32,309 nt of DNA from a virus: positions 1 to 32,309 of the IMG/VR virus record IMGVR_UViG_3300027788_000001; one strand, written 5' to 3'. The translations under genes were made by a program, and so were the position numbers. The notes under the pieces were generated by a model. That model was not told the origin of the DNA and did no database searches. It saw only the letters and a list, made by a program, of their open reading frames with translations. Positions 14,203 through 21,132 of the stretch are shown here, one piece after another. Numbering within the stretch: the first letter of the stretch is position 1; each line of letters starts with the position of its first letter.

Positions 14203-14742
14203 ATGGCACAAGCAGCACTAACAGAAACAAAAAAAGTTTTAATGAAAAAAACTTTAGGAGTAGTTAAAGATACTATTACAAAATATTTTGATTTAGATAA
14301 CCTTTTTAAAAAAACTAGAAAAAGAAAATATATAGATGCTAGATTAATGTTTGTAAAATACTCTTATGAAAAAATTATAAATAAGTCTACCGGTAAAAAT
14401 TTATTTAAAAAATCTGAAATAGCCGCTTACATGAATTTAGACCATGCTACTATATTACATTCATTAAAAAAATTTGATAATTTATGTTTTTCAGATTTAG
14501 ATTATAGAAACGAATGGGAAAGTCTTTTAAAAAAAATAGACAAAAAAATTCTTTTAGCACATAAAGAGCTAGAGTTACAAGACATACTTATTAATTATAT
14601 CGAAATAAGTAATTCAGCAACTAAGACTAATCTACTTCAATATATCGTAAAAAGTCAACCTAGTTTAAAAGATATTTTTGAATATAGTTATGGCTTAGAT
14701 TTAATAATTAAAGAAGAAAATGTTAGTTCAACTATAAACTAA
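14203..14742 (+). CDS. DnaA domain IV-like replication protein
   Basis: 179 aa. Residues about 35-95 match the DNA-binding C-terminal domain of DnaA: RKRKYIDARLMFVKYSYEKI, then SEIAAYMNLDHATILHSLKKF, where DHATILH corresponds to the DnaA signature helix that reads DnaA boxes. The ATPase domain is absent. It lies directly upstream of the DUF1376-like replication protein and the iterons, so it may bind the phage origin or capture host DnaA sites. The C-terminal 80 residues are helical and may hold a partner. Family assignment is firm for the DNA-binding part, the role is inferred. Confidence 0.75.
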   Translation: MAQAALTETKKVLMKKTLGVVKDTITKYFDLDNLFKKTRKRKYIDARLMFVKYSYEKIINKSTGKNLFKKSEIAAYMNLDHATILHSLKKFDNLCFSDLDYRNEWESLLKKIDKKILLAHKELELQDILINYIEISNSATKTNLLQYIVKSQPSLKDIFEYSYGLDLIIKEENVSSTIN

Positions 14743-14747
14743 AAACA

Positions 14748-15440
14748 ATGAGCAAAGACCCAGCATTTCTTTTTTATAGTTCTGATTTTTTAACTGGTAC
14801 TATGTTTTTGAGTGATGAACAAGTAGGTAAGTTTATTAGACTCTTATGCGTTCAGCATCAGAAGGGTAGACTATCAGAAAAGCATATGCTAAGCATATGT
14901 AAAGCATATGATTCTGACATCTACGAAATGTTTTTAAAAGATGAAGAAGGATTGTTTTATAACGAACGACTAGAAGCAGAAGCAACCAAGCGTTCAACGT
15001 ACGCTGAGAGCAGAAGAAACAACGCTAAAGGTATTAAATCAAACAATAAACAACCTAAAACATATGCAAAGCATATGCATAAGCATATGGAAGATGAAAA
15101 TGAAAATGAAGATAGAGATATAAATACAGTTATAAATACAGTTGAAATATATCCAACGTTCGAAGATTTCTGGAATCTGTTCGATAAGAAAATTGGAAAC
15201 AAATCAGCAATGGAGAAAAAGTTTGACAACATGCCACAAAAGGTAAAGGAAAGGATAATTGAATATCTGCCTGACTATATCGAATCAACTCCAGATAAAG
15301 CATACAGAAAAAATCCACAAACCTTTCTCAATAATAAATCTTGGGAAGACGAAATAATTATAAAAAAGAATGAAAACAGAAACAATAACAGTACAGACTA
15401 CTCAAGACTTAAATCACTTGTCGAATCTGCAAATTTCTAA
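14748..15440 (+). CDS. Replication initiator-like protein (DUF1376-like)
   Basis: 230 aa. The N-terminus DPAFLFYSSDFLTGTMFLS with EQVGKFIRLLCVQHQKGRL belongs to the DUF1376-like winged-helix domain of phage replication proteins. A hydrophilic linker (about 85-125) follows. The C-terminal domain has FWNLFDKKIG, KERIIEYLPDYI and NPQTFLNNKSW, as in phage O-like/primosomal proteins that recruit the helicase. Six CATATG iterons lie inside the gene at 14880-14910 and 15061-15089, the same arrangement as the lambda origin inside gene O. The 3' end overlaps the next gene by 71 bases. Confidence 0.75.
   Translation: MSKDPAFLFYSSDFLTGTMFLSDEQVGKFIRLLCVQHQKGRLSEKHMLSICKAYDSDIYEMFLKDEEGLFYNERLEAEATKRSTYAESRRNNAKGIKSNNKQPKTYAKHMHKHMEDENENEDRDINTVINTVEIYPTFEDFWNLFDKKIGNKSAMEKKFDNMPQKVKERIIEYLPDYIESTPDKAYRKNPQTFLNNKSWEDEIIIKKNENRNNNSTDYSRLKSLVESANF
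14880..14910. repeat. Iteron cluster 1 (origin candidate)
   Basis: Three copies of AAGCATATG (14880-14888, 14891-14899, 14902-14910), each 11 bases apart, so on one face of the helix. The first is part of the perfect palindrome AGCATATGCT. The copies fall in different reading frames of the host gene, so the repetition is not a protein repeat. Confidence 0.7.
15061..15089. repeat. Iteron cluster 2 (origin candidate)
   Basis: CATATG at 15061, 15072 and 15084; the last two are full AAGCATATG copies (15069-15077, 15081-15089). Spacing is 11 and 12 bases. With cluster 1 this makes six sites within about 210 bases of the replication gene, separated by 150 bases. Confidence 0.7.
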
Positions 15441-15897
15441 TCCTAAAGGAGCAATTTTAAATTCAGGACTTAGAACCGTTGAAGATGTTCTTAAAATCAA
15501 AGGCTTGCCTTCAATAGCTAAGATGGCTTTATTAAACAATAAGATGAAACTTGTAATTATAAACTGGCTTATGGAGGTTAACGAATTTATGAATCTAAAA
15601 AAGGGAATGACTGAGGGTCAAATAGTATTAGCAGCCACAACAATATTAGAAGACTATAATTCTTTAAATACAGCAGATTTAGCTTTGTTCTTTAAAAATT
15701 TAATAAATGGCAAATATGGAAATATGTTTGAATCTTTTAATAATCAAAAGCTTTGTGATGCACTTGATTTATACGTTGAAAGCAGACTTGAATATTCAGT
15801 AAGCAAATCACAATCCAAACACAATAGGTTTACAAGCCAAGAGATACAAGGTACATTTTTAGAAGATAAAAAAAGAGAAAAAAAACGAAGCAATTAA
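15370..15897 (+). CDS. DUF6633-like replication-module protein
   Basis: 175 aa, starting 71 bases inside the previous gene. A helical protein with a conserved middle: EGQIVLAATTILEDY, LNTADLALFFKNLINGKYGNMFESF and LCDALDLYVESR. This resembles DUF6633 proteins of Bacteroidota phages and mobile elements, which lie next to replication initiators. The C-terminus is a Lys/Arg-rich tail (KKREKKRSN). The long overlap with the initiator gene suggests co-expression; a role in replication is inferred from neighbours only. Confidence 0.6.
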   Translation: MKTETITVQTTQDLNHLSNLQISNPKGAILNSGLRTVEDVLKIKGLPSIAKMALLNNKMKLVIINWLMEVNEFMNLKKGMTEGQIVLAATTILEDYNSLNTADLALFFKNLINGKYGNMFESFNNQKLCDALDLYVESRLEYSVSKSQSKHNRFTSQEIQGTFLEDKKREKKRSN

Positions 15898-16022
15898 TGG
15901 CAAAGTTAAAAGAACTAAAACGAGGGCAAAAAATGCCTGCAGACTTTTGGAACTATCAAGTAAATCCGATAGTTGGCTGGAAGTTTACAATAAGCACAAA
16001 GCATAATAAACATAAAAAATGA
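15897..16022 (+). CDS. Small basic protein, 41 aa
   Basis: 41 residues, starting one base into the previous stop and overlapping the next start by four bases. Lys-rich ends (MAKLKELKRGQK, KHNKHKK) flank a Trp-containing core (DFWNYQVNPIVGWKF). No family is recognised; the tight overlaps on both sides make translation plausible. Confidence 0.45.
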   Translation: MAKLKELKRGQKMPADFWNYQVNPIVGWKFTISTKHNKHKK

Positions 16023-16150
16023 GTTTTTACATACAAGATAGAGAATTAGAACCTCCTGAAATATTAGAGAATGAATGTATTTATTGTGGAGACAAAAGCA
16101 AAGATAACTTCTGTTCCAAACAATGTAGAATTGCACACGAAAACGATTAA
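16019..16150 (+). CDS. Small zinc-finger protein, 43 aa
   Basis: 43 residues with an acidic N-terminal half and a Cys-rich end, CIYCGDKSKDNFCSKQCRIAH. The CxxC ... CxxxC-x3-H arrangement is a treble-clef or FCS-like single zinc site. Such mini zinc proteins often bind nucleic acid or proteins. It overlaps the preceding small gene by four bases in the replication operon. Confidence 0.55.
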   Translation: MSFYIQDRELEPPEILENECIYCGDKSKDNFCSKQCRIAHEND

Positions 16151-16174
16151 ACTAAATATATAAAAATAGAAACT

Positions 16175-16546
16175 ATGAACAACAAACCAAACACTTTTAA
16201 CGACTGGACTGTAAGTACTGTCGGACAAACACAAACAATCGGAGCTAAAGGATTCCAAAAGCGTGAGCTAGTAATCACAGACAATGCAGAGAAGTACACA
16301 CAGTTTAGATTAATAGAAGCTATGCAAGACAAATGTATTGACTTAGATGGAATAGCTAAAGGAGACAAAGTAAATGTAGACGTATGGCCTGGAGGAAGAC
16401 AATGGACAAACCCAGAAGGAGTGGTTAAAACATTTAACTCCTACAGACTTGCGAAGATTGAGAAGATAGCTCATGACTGGGATGTAACAACAGCAGGAGC
16501 AGCTATAGATGCAGCGATGCCTAGCGATGATGATTTACCATTTTAA
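16175..16546 (+). CDS. SSB-like protein (DUF3127-like)
   Basis: 123 aa. The body is a predicted OB-type beta barrel (RELVITDNAEKYTQFRLIEA, GDKVNVDVWPGGRQW), as in the DUF3127 family of Bacteroidota, and the chain ends with DDDLPF. That acidic tip with a terminal Phe is the protein-interaction tail of bacterial single-stranded DNA-binding proteins. It probably coats single-stranded DNA during phage replication and recruits host repair and replication proteins. It stands in the replication operon after the initiator genes. Confidence 0.7.
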   Translation: MNNKPNTFNDWTVSTVGQTQTIGAKGFQKRELVITDNAEKYTQFRLIEAMQDKCIDLDGIAKGDKVNVDVWPGGRQWTNPEGVVKTFNSYRLAKIEKIAHDWDVTTAGAAIDAAMPSDDDLPF

Positions 16547-16548
16547 TT

Positions 16549-16998
16549 ATGCAGACAAAAGAAGAAAGAACAGCTTATCAAAAAAAATGGCATGCTGAAA
16601 ACAAAGAGAGACATGTAGCTTATCAAAAAAAATGGAACGCTGAAAACAAAGAGAGACGAGCAGCTTATGATAAAAAATATCGAGCTGAAAACCCAGAGAA
16701 AAAAGTAGCCTCTAATAAAAAATGGCATGCTGAAAACAAAGAGAGACATGTAGCTATTAATAAAAAATGGCGAGCTAAAAACTCAGAGAAAATAGCAGCT
16801 TGTAGTAGAAAAGCAACCAAAAAAAGCAGAGAAAATTTATCTGATTCTTATGTAAGCAAACGTTTTGCTCAACTAAAAAACTCTCCCTATACTGCAAAAG
16901 AGCTAAGGCAATTTCCTGATATTATTGAAACGCTTAGGCTGATTATGAAAATCAAAAGATTATGTATAATTAAAAATAAAGAAAATGAAAACAGTTAA
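16549..16998 (+). CDS. Tandem-repeat basic protein
   Basis: 149 aa. Residues 5-85 are about five tandem units of 16-17 residues of the form YxKKWxAENKER, which predict a long, highly charged helix. The repeats are also conserved at DNA level: a block of almost 40 bases at about 16583 recurs at about 16717. The C-terminal part (about 90-149) is non-repetitive, with LSDSYVSKRFAQL and LRQFPDIIETLRLIMKIKR. I have seen this combination in other phage early proteins, but no activity is known. The repeat number may vary between relatives. Confidence 0.55.
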   Translation: MQTKEERTAYQKKWHAENKERHVAYQKKWNAENKERRAAYDKKYRAENPEKKVASNKKWHAENKERHVAINKKWRAKNSEKIAACSRKATKKSRENLSDSYVSKRFAQLKNSPYTAKELRQFPDIIETLRLIMKIKRLCIIKNKENENS

Positions 16999-17224
16999 AC
17001 CAACTATAATAAAAAAAGTTGAAAATCTTGAAGACGTACACTACAAATTATTAGATGTGTTTCAACAAGTATACGATGGTAAAATGGATTGTAGAAAAGG
17101 TATAGTTCTAGCCAAAGTAACGGAGCAATCAATCAGAGCTTTGTTAGTTCACAAGATGTATGAACAAACAGAAATCAATGCAACGGCTTCAAATGAATTT
17201 AACCTAAAAGTAACAGCAGTATGA
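16985..17224 (+). CDS. Hypothetical early protein, 79 aa
   Basis: 79 aa, overlapping the previous gene by 14 bases and the next by four. Mostly helical, with VHYKLLDVFQQVYDGKMDC and a central segment KGIVLAKVTEQSIRALLVHKM. No motif or family is recognised. Tight packing in the operon supports translation. Confidence 0.5.
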   Translation: MKTVKPTIIKKVENLEDVHYKLLDVFQQVYDGKMDCRKGIVLAKVTEQSIRALLVHKMYEQTEINATASNEFNLKVTAV

Positions 17225-17475
17225 AATACACCTACGAAGACATAAGCAAGATAGTTGCGTTTAAGACTTGGACTGTCAAGAAAAAGGTAGATACTCTTTT
17301 AGAAATTGATGCTGTACTTTACTGCAACTTAGGAATTGATTCTAAAGACTCAGAAAAAAAAAGGGTTAAAGCTATAAGCAGAAAGATATATAGAGCCATT
17401 AGCCTAGTAAGCCCAACTGAAGGATATCTTCTAGAAGCTCACATGAACGAGAAAGATTTAACACAAGCAATTTAG
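17221..17475 (+). CDS. Hypothetical early protein, 84 aa
   Basis: 84 aa, the last gene of the first early operon. The opening YTYEDISKIVAFKTWTVKKKVD looks like a helix-turn-helix candidate, followed by a Lys/Arg-rich helix (KRVKAISRKIYRAI). DNA binding is possible but only suggested by composition. Two terminators follow within 80 bases. Confidence 0.45.
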   Translation: MKYTYEDISKIVAFKTWTVKKKVDTLLEIDAVLYCNLGIDSKDSEKKRVKAISRKIYRAISLVSPTEGYLLEAHMNEKDLTQAI

Positions 17476-17482
17476 ATTGACA

Positions 17483-17505
17483 GCTCGGAAAGACGAGCAT
17501 TTTTT
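17483..17505 (+). terminator. Early-operon terminator 1
   Basis: GCTCG / CGAGC with loop GAAAGA, then ATTTTTT. Five GC-rich pairs and a T run make a compact intrinsic terminator eight bases after the last early gene. Confidence 0.75.
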
Positions 17506-17523
17506 CATTTGGTTTTGATTCGG

Positions 17524-17556
17524 AAAGCCCTTTACTTAATTGTGAGGGGTTTTTTG
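17524..17556 (+). terminator. Early-operon terminator 2
   Basis: AAAGCCCTTTAC pairs with GTGAGGGGTTTT (with G-T pairs) around loop TTAATT, followed by more Ts. It backs up the first terminator and isolates the early operon from the NinG-terminase block. Confidence 0.75.
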
Positions 17557-17588
17557 TTTGTAATTAAGCTTTTACGTTAATAACTTAG
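17557..17588 (+). promoter_or_regulatory. Candidate host-type promoter of the NinG-terminase block
   Basis: TTTG (17557-17560), 20 bases, TAACTTAG (17581-17588; 7/8 fit to TAnnTTTG). It follows the double terminator and precedes NinG by 65 bases. The rest of the 178-base gap holds only a short hairpin (CCGAT / ATCGG) just before the NinG start. Confidence 0.4.
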
Positions 17589-17653
17589 AGTAGTTTATAT
17601 GTTTACTTGTTTTTAATTTAGCTGTACCACTTGACCGATAATAAAAAATCGGG

Positions 17654-18055
17654 ATGGACTATACAAAATATCCAAGCAAAACACTTAGCCAATTAAAGGC
17701 TTCAGCTGTTCGACACTTTCATAAGTTTATAAGAGAACGAGACAAAGACTTGCCTTGCATTTCTTGCGGCAAATTCACCATCCTACAAGCAGGACATTTT
17801 CATTCTGCGGGCAATTATCCTATTACAAGATTTAACGAAGACAATGTCAACGGTCAATGCAAGAAGTGTAATTACTTCTTATCTGGAAATCTAATTCCAT
17901 ATCAACAAGAACTTATAAATCGTATTGGTTTAGACCGAGTTAAAGCACTACAGCAAAAAATATCATTAAGCAAACAAACAGGTTATAAATGGAATAGGTT
18001 TTATCTCATTGAAATAATAGAAACCTACAAGCAAAAGAACAAGCAGTTTAAATGA
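17654..18055 (+). CDS. ninG: NinG-like recombination protein
   Basis: 133 aa, matching the NinG (Rap) family of lambda. The FHKFIRERDKDLPCISCGK block has the first Cys pair (Cys35, Cys38), QAGHFHSAGNYP follows with His48 and His50, then RFNEDNVNGQCKKCN with Cys69 and Cys72. Lambda NinG is a structure-specific DNA junction endonuclease that helps phage recombination. It is the first gene of the second rightward block, overlapping the methyltransferase fusion by four bases. The family call is strong from motif order; activity here is by homology. Confidence 0.8.
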   Translation: MDYTKYPSKTLSQLKASAVRHFHKFIRERDKDLPCISCGKFTILQAGHFHSAGNYPITRFNEDNVNGQCKKCNYFLSGNLIPYQQELINRIGLDRVKALQQKISLSKQTGYKWNRFYLIEIIETYKQKNKQFK

Positions 18056-19266
18056 AAAGACTAGAAAAAATATATAAGCTAAGAAAGCATCCTGAAAATC
18101 CTAGAGTAATCAAAGATGTAAAGTTTCAGCTATTAGTAGACTCAATAAAAGATTTCCCTGAGATGCTTGAGAAACGTCCGCTAGTAGTTAATGAAGACCT
18201 GCAAGTATTAGGGGGCAACATGAGACTAAGAGCAGCTCAAGAAGCAGGGCTTAAAGAAATATGGATAGATGTAGCAGAAGGATGGTCTATTGAAAAGCAA
18301 AACGAATTTATCATAAAAGATAATTCAGGCTTTGGAGAATGGGACTGGGACAAATTAGCTAACTCATGGGATGTAGAAGATTTGAATGATTGGGGTTTAG
18401 ACTTACCGCCAATGTTTGACGAACCCGAACCCGAAGCAACCGAAGACGATTATACAGAGCCTGACAATATGCAAGTCGATGTTGTCTTAGGGGATTTAAT
18501 AGAGATAGGAGAACACCGATTACTTTGTGGAGACAGTACAGACAGCGACCAAGTGGCAAAGCTAATGAATGGAGAAAAGGCGGAAATAGCTTTTACAAGT
18601 CCGCCATATAACGCAGGAAAAACTCCATCAGAAATAAAAAATGGAAAAACATCTAAATATGAAAACGATTCTGACAATAAATCAGACTTGGAATATTTAA
18701 AGCTGCTTTGCGATTCTACAAATAATAGTTTACTATTTAGTCAATATAGTTTTGTAAATATACAAAGCCTATCTGGTAATAAAATACCATTAATTAATTT
18801 TCTTTATAACATAAAAAACCTTTATGCTGACACTATTATTTGGCAAAAACAAACTTCACAACCTGCAATGGCTAAAAATGTATTAAACTCTCAATTTGAA
18901 TATGTACATATTTTCAGTAAAAAAGCTAATAGAGTAATAGGCACAAAAGAATTTAGAGGAACCATACCAAATGTCTTAGATATTAGCAAACAAACACAAA
19001 ACAAGGTTAAAGAACATAATGCTACTTTTCCAATTCACTTTGCAGAATTTTTTGTTACTAACTTTTGTGAAAAATCCATACTTGATTTATTCTTAGGAAG
19101 CGGCACAACTATGGTAGCAGCCCATCAACTTAAAAGAAAATGCTACGGAATGGAACTAGACCCTAAGTATTGTCAAGTAATAATTGACAGAATGCAAAAA
19201 CTAGATTCAAAATTAGAAATTAAGATTAACAATAAGATATATGAAAAAACAGAATACGTTCTTTAA
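18052..19266 (+). CDS. ParB-domain / DNA methyltransferase fusion
   Basis: 404 aa. Residues 1 to about 90 form a ParB/Srx-like domain (HPENPRVIKD, RPLVVNEDLQVLGGNMRLRA); such domains in phage methyltransferases bind or orient DNA. After an acidic linker (about 120-145) comes a beta-class amino-methyltransferase: the catalytic TSPPYN motif (182-187) precedes the S-adenosylmethionine loop DLFLGSGTT (345-353). TSPPY is found in N4-cytosine and some N6-adenine enzymes, so the methylated base is not fixed by the motif. No restriction partner is nearby, so it is an orphan enzyme, plausibly guarding phage DNA from host restriction or marking it for packaging. Confidence 0.85.
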   Translation: MKRLEKIYKLRKHPENPRVIKDVKFQLLVDSIKDFPEMLEKRPLVVNEDLQVLGGNMRLRAAQEAGLKEIWIDVAEGWSIEKQNEFIIKDNSGFGEWDWDKLANSWDVEDLNDWGLDLPPMFDEPEPEATEDDYTEPDNMQVDVVLGDLIEIGEHRLLCGDSTDSDQVAKLMNGEKAEIAFTSPPYNAGKTPSEIKNGKTSKYENDSDNKSDLEYLKLLCDSTNNSLLFSQYSFVNIQSLSGNKIPLINFLYNIKNLYADTIIWQKQTSQPAMAKNVLNSQFEYVHIFSKKANRVIGTKEFRGTIPNVLDISKQTQNKVKEHNATFPIHFAEFFVTNFCEKSILDLFLGSGTTMVAAHQLKRKCYGMELDPKYCQVIIDRMQKLDSKLEIKINNKIYEKTEYVL

Positions 19267-19337
19267 TTACCGCCTCCTCAGTCAAGGCAAACTAATAACA
19301 GCAGTTTTATCTGTTTCTGCTAAAAAAATTAAACGTA

Positions 19338-19478
19338 ATGGATAATGATTGGGAGTTGACACTTGGATTTTATCCTGGAATCTTATTTGGCTTTAGACAT
19401 TACGAACAAAAGAACTGTACAGATTATGTGCTTTACTTACCGCTTATAGATTTATGCTTAACAATATACAATGAATAA
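19338..19478 (+). CDS. Conserved small phage protein, 46 aa
   Basis: 46 residues with LGFYPGILFGFRHYE and DYVLYLPLIDLCLTIYNE. I recall this Tyr/Leu-rich pattern from small genes near the terminase genes of Flavobacteriia phages. It has no membrane-spanning length of uninterrupted hydrophobic residues. Its role is unknown. It overlaps the next small gene by eight bases. Confidence 0.55.
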   Translation: MDNDWELTLGFYPGILFGFRHYEQKNCTDYVLYLPLIDLCLTIYNE

Positions 19479-19638
19479 AACGCAAAAGGTTAAAACAATA
19501 AAGTACTACAAAACCGTATTAGAATACACGAAAAATAAAAATCATAGAGAATATATAATACAAATGATTGACTGCTTAATAAATGAAAGTAAGCAACCTC
19601 ATGAATCATTATGTTTTAAAGTTGAAAGAATAAATTAA
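19471..19638 (+). CDS. Small basic helical protein, 55 aa
   Basis: 55 residues starting inside the previous gene. Lys-rich helix with two Cys (MIDCLINESKQ, ESLCFKVERIN). No family is recognised. Overlap upstream and a 13-base gap to the terminase small subunit support it as a real operon member. The 71 bases between the methyltransferase stop and 19338 show no further gene. Confidence 0.45.
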   Translation: MNKTQKVKTIKYYKTVLEYTKNKNHREYIIQMIDCLINESKQPHESLCFKVERIN

Positions 19639-19651
19639 CAATGATTATACA

Positions 19652-20014
19652 ATGGCAAAAGAAGACAATCTAAAGAGCTGGGAAAAAGGAGTTTCAGGTA
19701 ATCCAAAGGGTAGACCAAAGGGAGCATTAGGCAGAGCAAATATCGTTAAGAAATGGATGGAAGCTGCGAAAGATGTTAAGAACCCTATAAACGGTCTTAC
19801 AGAGCATTTAAGCCAAGAAGATATGCTAACCCTTGCAATGATAAGTAAAGGGCTTAAAGGAGACGTAGCAGCCTATAGGGCTTTAATGGATTCTCTTTAC
19901 GGTGCAGTAAAACAAACAATGGAATTAAGCCAAGCAGAACAACCAATATTTAAACAACTGGATATAGATGTTATTGAGTACGACAGCCCAGAAGAAGATA
20001 GCGAAACTACGTAG
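19652..20014 (+). CDS. Terminase small subunit-like (DUF5681-like)
   Basis: 120 aa. The N-terminus SWEKGVSGNPKGRPKGALGR is the KGRPKG-type opening of DUF5681 proteins found before large terminase genes, and the rest is helical with an acidic tail (YDSPEEDSETT). The small subunit binds phage DNA to start packaging. The gene overlaps the large subunit by 47 bases, which supports the pairing. The usual small-subunit HTH is not obvious. Confidence 0.65.
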   Translation: MAKEDNLKSWEKGVSGNPKGRPKGALGRANIVKKWMEAAKDVKNPINGLTEHLSQEDMLTLAMISKGLKGDVAAYRALMDSLYGAVKQTMELSQAEQPIFKQLDIDVIEYDSPEEDSETT

Positions 20015-21122
20015 ACGCATTAGAATCGTTCAGGGTGGCACTTCATCATCTAAAACGTTCTCTATATTGCCTTTGCTGATTAACTACGCTACAACGCATC
20101 CTAATAGCGAAATAAGCATTGTATCTGAATCAGTACCGCATTTAAAACGTGGTGTTATTCGAGACTTTAAAAAGATAATGCAATGGACTAACAACTGGAA
20201 AGATGAACAGTACAACCGTTCAGCAATGACCTATAATTTTTTTAATAATTCTTTTATTGAATTTTTTAGTTGTGATAACCCATCTAAATTAAGGGGTAGT
20301 AGAAGGCATATATTATTTATAAACGAATGTAATAATGTTGACTTTGAATCTTATCAGCAGTTAGCTATTCGTACTTCAAAATTTATCTATTTAGATTTTA
20401 ATCCAACAGGAGAATTCTGGGTTAATACAGAACTAGAAGGAGCAAAAGACACGCAAAAAGTAATCCTTACTTATTTAGATAATGAAGCTGCACCTAAAGC
20501 AGCTGTTCAAGAAATACTAAAGGCTAAAGCTAAAGCAGATTTAGGCAATAAGTTTTGGCTCAATTGGTATAATGTTTATGGTCGTGGTTTGCAGGGAAAA
20601 CTATCTGGTGCAATTTATGAGAACTGGGAACTTGGAAAGTTTCAAACCATAGGTAGAACTGTACTAGGTCAAGACTTTGGATTTAGTAACGACCCTTCTA
20701 CCCTACTTAAAACTAACATAGATAAAAAAAATAAGATTATCTACGTTCAAGAATGTTTCTATCTAACCAAACTAACAGCATCACAGTTAGGAGAGTTAAA
20801 CGCAAAGCACGCTGGCAGGGATTTAATTGTAGCTGACTCAGCAGACCCCAGATTAATAGATTCCCTTAAACAATCATGTAACATAGTCCCTGCAATTAAA
20901 GGTCAAGGTTCAATCGTATATGGTATTGCAATGATTCAAGACTATAAACTAATCATTGACCCTGAAAGCAAAAACCTAATTAATGAACTTAAAAACTACG
21001 TCTGGCTAGAAAAGAAAAGCCAAACACCCATAGCAAAATTTGACCATTTATTAGACGGATTAAGATATTCAGTATCGTATCAATTATCTAATCCAAATTC
21101 AGGAGAGTATCATATCTGGTAA
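19968..21122 (+). CDS. terL: Terminase large subunit
   Basis: 384 aa, the ATP-driven packaging motor with nuclease. Walker A-like QGGTSSSKT at 22-30, Walker B ILFINE at 115-120, a coupling region near residues 142-147 (LDFNPT), and nuclease acidic residues in GQDFGFS (Asp236), VADSADPR (Asp290) and the C-terminal KFDHLLDGLRYS (Asp359, Asp363). This is the typical PBSX/T4-like two-domain enzyme, slightly short at 384 aa but with all motifs. It cuts concatemeric DNA and pumps it through the portal; the circular, permuted sequence is compatible with headful packaging, which is inference. The start is inside the small subunit gene. Confidence 0.9.
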   Translation: MLLSTTAQKKIAKLRRRIRIVQGGTSSSKTFSILPLLINYATTHPNSEISIVSESVPHLKRGVIRDFKKIMQWTNNWKDEQYNRSAMTYNFFNNSFIEFFSCDNPSKLRGSRRHILFINECNNVDFESYQQLAIRTSKFIYLDFNPTGEFWVNTELEGAKDTQKVILTYLDNEAAPKAAVQEILKAKAKADLGNKFWLNWYNVYGRGLQGKLSGAIYENWELGKFQTIGRTVLGQDFGFSNDPSTLLKTNIDKKNKIIYVQECFYLTKLTASQLGELNAKHAGRDLIVADSADPRLIDSLKQSCNIVPAIKGQGSIVYGIAMIQDYKLIIDPESKNLINELKNYVWLEKKSQTPIAKFDHLLDGLRYSVSYQLSNPNSGEYHIW

Positions 21123-21132
21123 AAGAATTAAA

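Noticed and set aside
14880-15089. CRISPR-like array
   Set aside because: Repeats of 9 bases with 2-3 base spacers inside a gene; iterons fit, CRISPR does not.
16543-16749. Minus-strand repeat frame
   Set aside because: Antisense mirror of the tandem repeats in 16549-16998.
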